From Sympetrum striolatum (lineage: Eukaryota; Arthropoda; Insecta; Odonata; Libellulidae), in contig OX388346.1 in NCBI GenBank assembly GCA_947579665.1, positions 86,678,615-86,742,614 on the forward strand: a stretch of 64,000 nt of DNA, in the 5' to 3' direction. Below, piece by piece: positions 59,105-64,000 of this stretch. Within the stretch, counting starts at the first letter, position 1. Each line of letters begins with the position of its first letter. The position numbers and the translations under genes are program-made. Under the pieces are notes generated by a model, which was given only the letters and a program-made list of their open reading frames with translations, was not told the DNA's origin and ran no database searches.

Positions 59105-59600
59105 AACAATTAACAATTAACTTTGCAAAAACGGAAACGAGCTTTGGAAAATAAAGCTTGACTTCAGGTTAACTGATTTACTCCAAAAGCTCATCAACTC
59201 TAATGGCACCTACCAAAATGGTATACATGAATCCAAAGGAACAACGGACTTGAAAAAAGTCTGACTGGGGCGGGAATCGAACCCGGGATCTTCGTCTATC
59301 GGGGGCTGAGGAGGCTGCTTTAACCACTAGGCTACCGAGACAGAACAACTAGCCTCCCGGATAGAGGAAGATCCCTGGTTCGATTCCCGCCATAGTCAGA
59401 ATTTTTTCAAGTCCGTTTTTCCTTTGGATTTTTCCTGGGCGCAAGCCCTTATGTATAATTCACCCTTTACCCTTTCCTTTGCTATTTATGAAGTTTGGTG
59501 TTAATACGACGTATAGTTTTCACGTTAGAGCGCCCACAATCACAAATACACACAGACGACATTCCAAAAATGGCAAAAACGTGTTCTAGGGTATAATCTA
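59105..59600 (+). repeat. Dispersed (CA)n repeat, copy 3, interrupted
   Basis: The parts at 59110-59230 (cttgacttcaggttaactga, tttactccaaaa) and 59488-59600 (tatgaagtttggtgtt, cacgttagagcgcccac) together match the other copies. The foldback tRNA-like element at 59230-59487 sits between them, so it inserted into this repeat. Confidence 0.75.
59230..59487. repeat. Foldback tRNA-like element, best copy
   Basis: Inverted arms (ccaaaggaacaacggacttg with its partner caagtccgtttttcctttgg) enclose two tRNA-like halves. The minus half reads CGGTAGCCTAGTGGTTAAAG and GATCCCGGGTTCGATTCCCG. The plus half reads GCCTCCCGGATAGAGG and GATCCCTGGTTCGATTCCCG. A-box and B-box-like sequences are clearest here. 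The right outer arm extends through gcgcaagcccttatgtataa to ccctttcc; the left outer arm is missing. It lies inside the (CA)n repeat. Confidence 0.75.
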
Positions 59601-61269
59601 GGTTCTAGGTATTCTAATACTACGTTCATGGACAAGGTAAAGATGGATAGAACTCCTTCAAAGCTTCAAAATTAGTCAAACTTCGACTAATTTCACTCGA
59701 ATTTTAAGCGATTCAAGGCAGAAAAGCAACAAATTTTTCCCATAATGCCAGATTTTTTCCAGTTTCTTCGAAAATTTCTCGTAAAAATAAAAACTTTTAC
59801 AAAATAATGGGTTGGTCTCCTCCAAAGCTTCAAATTCGACAATGGAAAAAGCTGAAACTTCAGGAACCAGGAATTAATCGCAAAAATTTCTGTTTTTGGC
59901 CATAATTTGCCTAAAAATCCAGATAAACTAGTCAATTTAGAAAACATTTTATGTTTTTGGACCTTATCAATCACACAACCCAGAAAACGTTGATAACACA
60001 AGTTACCTCCGAATCACGATCAAATATTAACATTCACAGGTTAAAAAACACTTTAAAATTCTAGCAAAAAATTGTTTTTTGGCCATATTTTCTTCATACA
60101 TCGAAATAACTTATGTAGTATATATTCATTAGAAGGATTTTCACTTTATTAATCCTAATTTTTATAGATTGACACATTTGCTGAGTAGTCTTTTGGCGTT
60201 TCTCGTTTCAAAATCGAAATAATATATTCAATTTATGAGTCATTTTACAGCTTTTAACGTCACCTATCTGAAACAGGGATATATTTTTATTATTGGGTGC
60301 AATTTATCCTGAAAAATAAAAAACCTGAAAATGATCGGAAAAATTTAAGTTTTTTAGCAATACTTTCCTTCAAAATAGAAAAAAATTCATTTTTAGACTC
60401 ATATCGAAGCTTACAACGACATCTATCACAATATTAATCACATTTTAACTTAAGCCGGAAATTCTAGAAAACGAAGAAACCCCGAAAAATATTTTAAATC
60501 AGTTTTTGGCAAAATTTCACATAAGAATCGATCAGAATAAGAAGCAATCCAGCTTATACTAATTTTAGTATTAGAAAATAAGAAAAATGTGCAAATTAGA
60601 AGTCGTTCTACAGCTTTCGACATTAACTATCTAAATTTGGAATAGATTCTCACTATTGAGGAGCTCTTAACCAGGAAGAAACGTCGAAAACAAGAAAATT
60701 ATCACAAAAATTTAAGAGTTTTGGCCATATTTTTTTTAAAAATTGACAAGTTGTGGACTAATTTTGAAACTTTTCTGGAGAATCATCCGAAGTTTGAAGA
60801 GAGTTTCACTTTTCTCGCAATCGTTTACCCAAAAACCCCAATATAATCTTATGATCATCTGTGAATTTGGCCATTATTTGCTTAGAAATCGTGCATAACA
60901 AGATATGTATGGACTCATTTTGAAGCTTTTGACATGATCCATCCGATTAACGAAATGTTGACATTCACTTGGCTAATAAAAATAAATAAAATATAAAATC
61001 GTCGAATTTTTCGTTTTTTGGTAATAAATATATTGAAAATGGAGCCAAGTTAAGACTTTTTGAGTTTTCTGACGACATCTAAAGCACGAATTGATTTTCC
61101 CTTTTTTGGAGCAGTATACTCAAAAACGACGGCAACCGGAAAATGATATGAAAAATGTCATTATTTGGCGAAATTTGGATTAAACATGGAAATAAATTAT
61201 TCAGATTTGGACTTACAGTCGCAGGAATTTCAGTGTTTTTGCTAAAATTAGTTAAATGATTGATATAGA

Positions 61270-61790
61270 CTTATGAAAATAAGAGATTTATCGGAGTTTT
61301 ATTGCGTTGCCATGGCTTGCACGAAGTCCAATAACGTTACCCGCGTACCGTATAGAATTTCAGGAAATCCCTTGGAGCTCGTGATGCATCATAAACACCT
61401 AGGAATTACGCTCAGCAGTAATTTTTCCTTCAAAGAGCATATCCGAAACGTTTTAGGAAAGGCAAAGGCTATCCAGTAAAATTCTGATGTTCATCGAGAG
61501 TAAAAGAAATGGCGTATCTTTCCCTGACCTCTACTTGAGTAATGCGATGTGATCCTCACGAAGCAGAATTAATTTCCGATCTCGAGATGGTAGTGCAGCT
61601 AGTCACGGAAGCAATATCGAAAAAGCGATACAGGAAAGTAGTTTCCAGGACAGATAGTTACTTTTGATCGTTTATCCCGCGAAATATTAGAGAAGCTAAG
61701 GTTATTTAGGGATGTTGGTGTTTTTACACCCCCTGCCAAGCGCCACTGGCGGATTGCAGGGTTTGATTGTAAATTGTAGCTCGTAAAAAC
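61270..61790 (+). pseudogene. LINE C-terminal fragment with 3' UTR
   Basis: MKIRDLSEFYCVAMACTKSN contains a broken start; then HHKHLGITLSSNFSFKEHIR NVLGKAKAIQ corresponds to the YLGVTLTNNLSWSAHVRNICGKALK region of the LINE at 27590. Downstream are traces of the C-terminal tail and the 3' hairpin (61731-61761). It is 5'-truncated and inserted within the satellite-like tract. Confidence 0.7.
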
Positions 61791-63589
61791 CTTATTATAG
61801 AGATTATGTTTACTAGATAATTTTCACTAGATTATTTTTACAAGATTCTGTTTTTTAATGAAAAAAAGAAAGGAATTGAAGTTTTTCAAGATATTTTACT
61901 AGTATTCAAGAATTTTTGCGACAACTACCTCATAAAAAATTAAAATTTTACGATAAATTAGGTGGATCTCTATAAAGTCTATAATTTGAGTCCTATATTG
62001 ATAAGTTTATATCAATATTTGAGCACATAAAGACCAAAAAACTTATATATTTCCGATTATTTTCGGGATTTTACATTTATTGATTTAACTGGCGCAAAAG
62101 TGAATATGGTATCTATCTAAATAGTCAATATTTGTATAGTTTACTTCGATTTTCTATTAAAATATGGTAAAAAAATAAAATGTTTTCAATTATTTTCTAC
62201 CTATATACCCAAAAAACGTCGACAATCCGTGAATTAAGGGAAAATTCCGTTTTTTGGCAATATTTTGCTTAAATATATAAATAAACTATTCAAATTTGCA
62301 CTAATTTTTAAGCTGTTGACAATATTTCACCGAAATAGAAAAATATTTTCACTTTCGTGGAACAGTGAGTTCAAAACCGCGAAAACTTTTGTAGGAATTT
62401 CAGTTTGTTTTCCTTTGATTAGTTAAATTATCGATAGATAATTATCAAATTAGGGAGCATATTAGATCTTTCATCGGAATCCCTCATCATTTTGATAAAG
62501 TTGTCTATTTAATCGAGCAGTAGATTCAAGAATTAAAACTTGAAAGATTTATTTATTTATATGTTTTCCTTAAGCATCAAAATCAAACTGCCATTTTAGT
62601 ACACATTAGGAATATTTTCGCCTTATCGATCCGAATTAAGAGAAGATATACTGTTTCGCGGGGAACGTAACCCAAAATACATCGAAAACAAGAAAATGAC
62701 CACATAAATTTCAATATTTAACCATGTTTTTATTAAAAATCGATAGAAACTATGCAAATTTAGTCTATATAGATAATATACATTTTCACCTTTAATGCCT
62801 AGCAGTAAAACCAAAAAACGTCTAAAATCCGAAAACAATCGAAAATAATTCGTTTTTTGTGGCCATACTTGCTTAAAAACCGAGAAAACATATTCAAATT
62901 AAGACTGGTTTAAATTCTTTTTTCCGAATGTTTTTTGAGATTTCAACTACGCAAGAGTAAACATCTGTTCCTAATTCGGATGAACAACATAAGCTTTAAA
63001 ATTAGTCAAAACTTGTGTATTTAATCTCATTTTTTAGCAAGTTACGGCCAAAGAAACTGTATAGGGTACATAAAAAATCTACATAGTCAAAAATATTTTA
63101 TCTCGATTTCTATTAAAAACGTGGTATAAAAGTAAAATATTTTTAATAATTTTCTGGTTTTCGATATTTTTTGGGTTACCTTCCCCGCGAAACTGTATAT
63201 CTTCTCCCAACTAAGATTATTTCCAAGGAAAGAATTCTTTAATTTAAACCACATATTCTAGTAAAATATAGACTCAATCAACTCAATATTACGAGACCCC
63301 GCTGAGGATAAACGAAGATAAACCCACAGAATTTCCACTTTCTAAATATACAAGACATCTAACTTCCCTCATCGGTAAAGTGGTAATCTCTACCCTTTCT
63401 GACTGTAATTATGTACCTACAATTGCTCGTTACCTTCCTCCAGAAAATATCTCGTTATCCATGTAATATATCGTCCTCATTAATCATCAGCTTTATGAGC
63501 CTCGAGTATTTTTACGGGAAAACACATCGGAATCAACAATCGGATCAGTCGTCAGGGGGATGATACAACCTCCAATTTGAAACTGAGAT

Positions 63590-64000
63590 CGAACCAAGGA
63601 CTATCAGCGAGAAAGTATAAATCGTATAAAAAATATTTATGATCTCTATCTACATTTTCAAGTTCCCGTCATATCGGGAAATTATTTAAAAAATCGTCAC
63701 AAATTAATTTTAAATGGGAGTGTATTTGCCCTGACCTAGCGTCGACCCAAGGATATCGACCTATCGTCGAACGAAATCTTCGAAGATTTCTTTGCGGTTT
63801 TCGTTGGATATGCAAGGCACTGCATAGCTATCTCACGAATTTCAACTCTCTACTTTTCCGGGAAGTGCCTCGAAAAAATTTTAGAATATCCCGCAATGTA
63901 TCTTTATGTTGAAAATCGTGTTTGTGGGCACGCTACGATAAAGAAGTGATAGTTACTAATGTAATACAAATAAAATGAGTCAGGGTACGGGATGGGATGT
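63590..64000 (-). repeat. B-box unit repeat, runs off the window
   Basis: Antisense cores at about 63591 (gagatcgaaccaagg) and 63758 (gcgtcgacccaagg) have 167-bp spacing. They are followed by the ttttccgggaagtgcctcga and cgaatttcaactctctac phrases of units 1-2. Continuation beyond 64000 cannot be seen. Confidence 0.6.

Larger units (their letters stand above)
58960..63480 (+). repeat. Degenerate satellite-like tract
   Basis: Loose repeats of a unit with tttttggccatattttg, cttaaaaatcgaaataa, caaatttggactcattttga and agcttttgacgacatctat recur at about 59040, 59890, 60075, 60350, 60510, 60720, 60870, 61010, 61160, 62250, 62700 and 62850, at irregular spacings of 150-280 bp where consecutive. 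The tract is non-coding and very AT-rich. Its two edges carry an inverted pair (58889-58965 and 63482-63575: cccctgacgac, then tcccgtaaaaatact). The (CA)n repeat at 59105-59600 and a LINE fragment at 61270 interrupt it. Confidence 0.5.

Overview
The window looks like nuclear DNA of an invertebrate, most probably an arthropod and plausibly an insect. It is AT-rich, I find no convincing host gene, and nearly every recognisable coding trace belongs to a decayed transposable element of a type common in arthropods: PIF/Harbinger, Transib, piggyBac, Helitron, Penelope-like, Jockey-like LINE and CR1/L2-like LINE. The taxon call rests on this mixture alone and is tentative. All identities are by eye; no searches were run.

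Layout. 0.7-2.7 kb: PIF/Harbinger relic with a TTA target duplication. 2.7-7.5 kb: a diverged tandem duplication with foldback tRNA-like elements and a possible two-exon gene. 9.4-11.3 kb: a 270-bp tandem repeat, a G-rich 27-bp minisatellite and the start of a dispersed repeat. 11.3-19.0 kb (copy A) and 30.8-37.5 kb (copy B): a segmental duplication carrying Jockey-like LINE remains. Copy A was later hit by a Penelope-like element (19075-21517, 13-bp target duplication) and copy B by a Helitron (37528-40715); each copy preserves the other's empty or near-empty site. 23.8-27.5 kb: Transib (the RAG1-related DNA transposon) with 572-bp terminal inverted repeats, a CGTCG target duplication and an internally deleted transposase. 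27.6-29.3 kb: CR1/L2-like LINE. 29.75-31.1 kb: another Jockey-like LINE.

40.8-43.6 kb, with further copies at 16, 21.8, 35.5 and 63.6 kb, holds an unusual non-coding repeat made of units about 150-177 bp long, each carrying a motif matching the RNA polymerase III B box (GGTTCGA..CC). 44.3-46.1 kb: piggyBac 5' half. 46.25-46.7 kb: foldback element. 47.9-48.6 kb: a third relative of the duplicated locus that lacks the 6.4-kb block. 49-58 kb: mostly unassignable, with LINE fragments and one 1.1-kb inverted-repeat element. 58.5-63.5 kb: a second Helitron 5' end, two foldback tRNA-like elements and a degenerate satellite-like tract.

The elements do not form a pathway. They record a history of nested insertion, duplication, gene conversion and deletion. 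The best candidates for something undescribed are the B-box-bearing unit repeat and the foldback tRNA-like elements; the most informative known element is the Transib.
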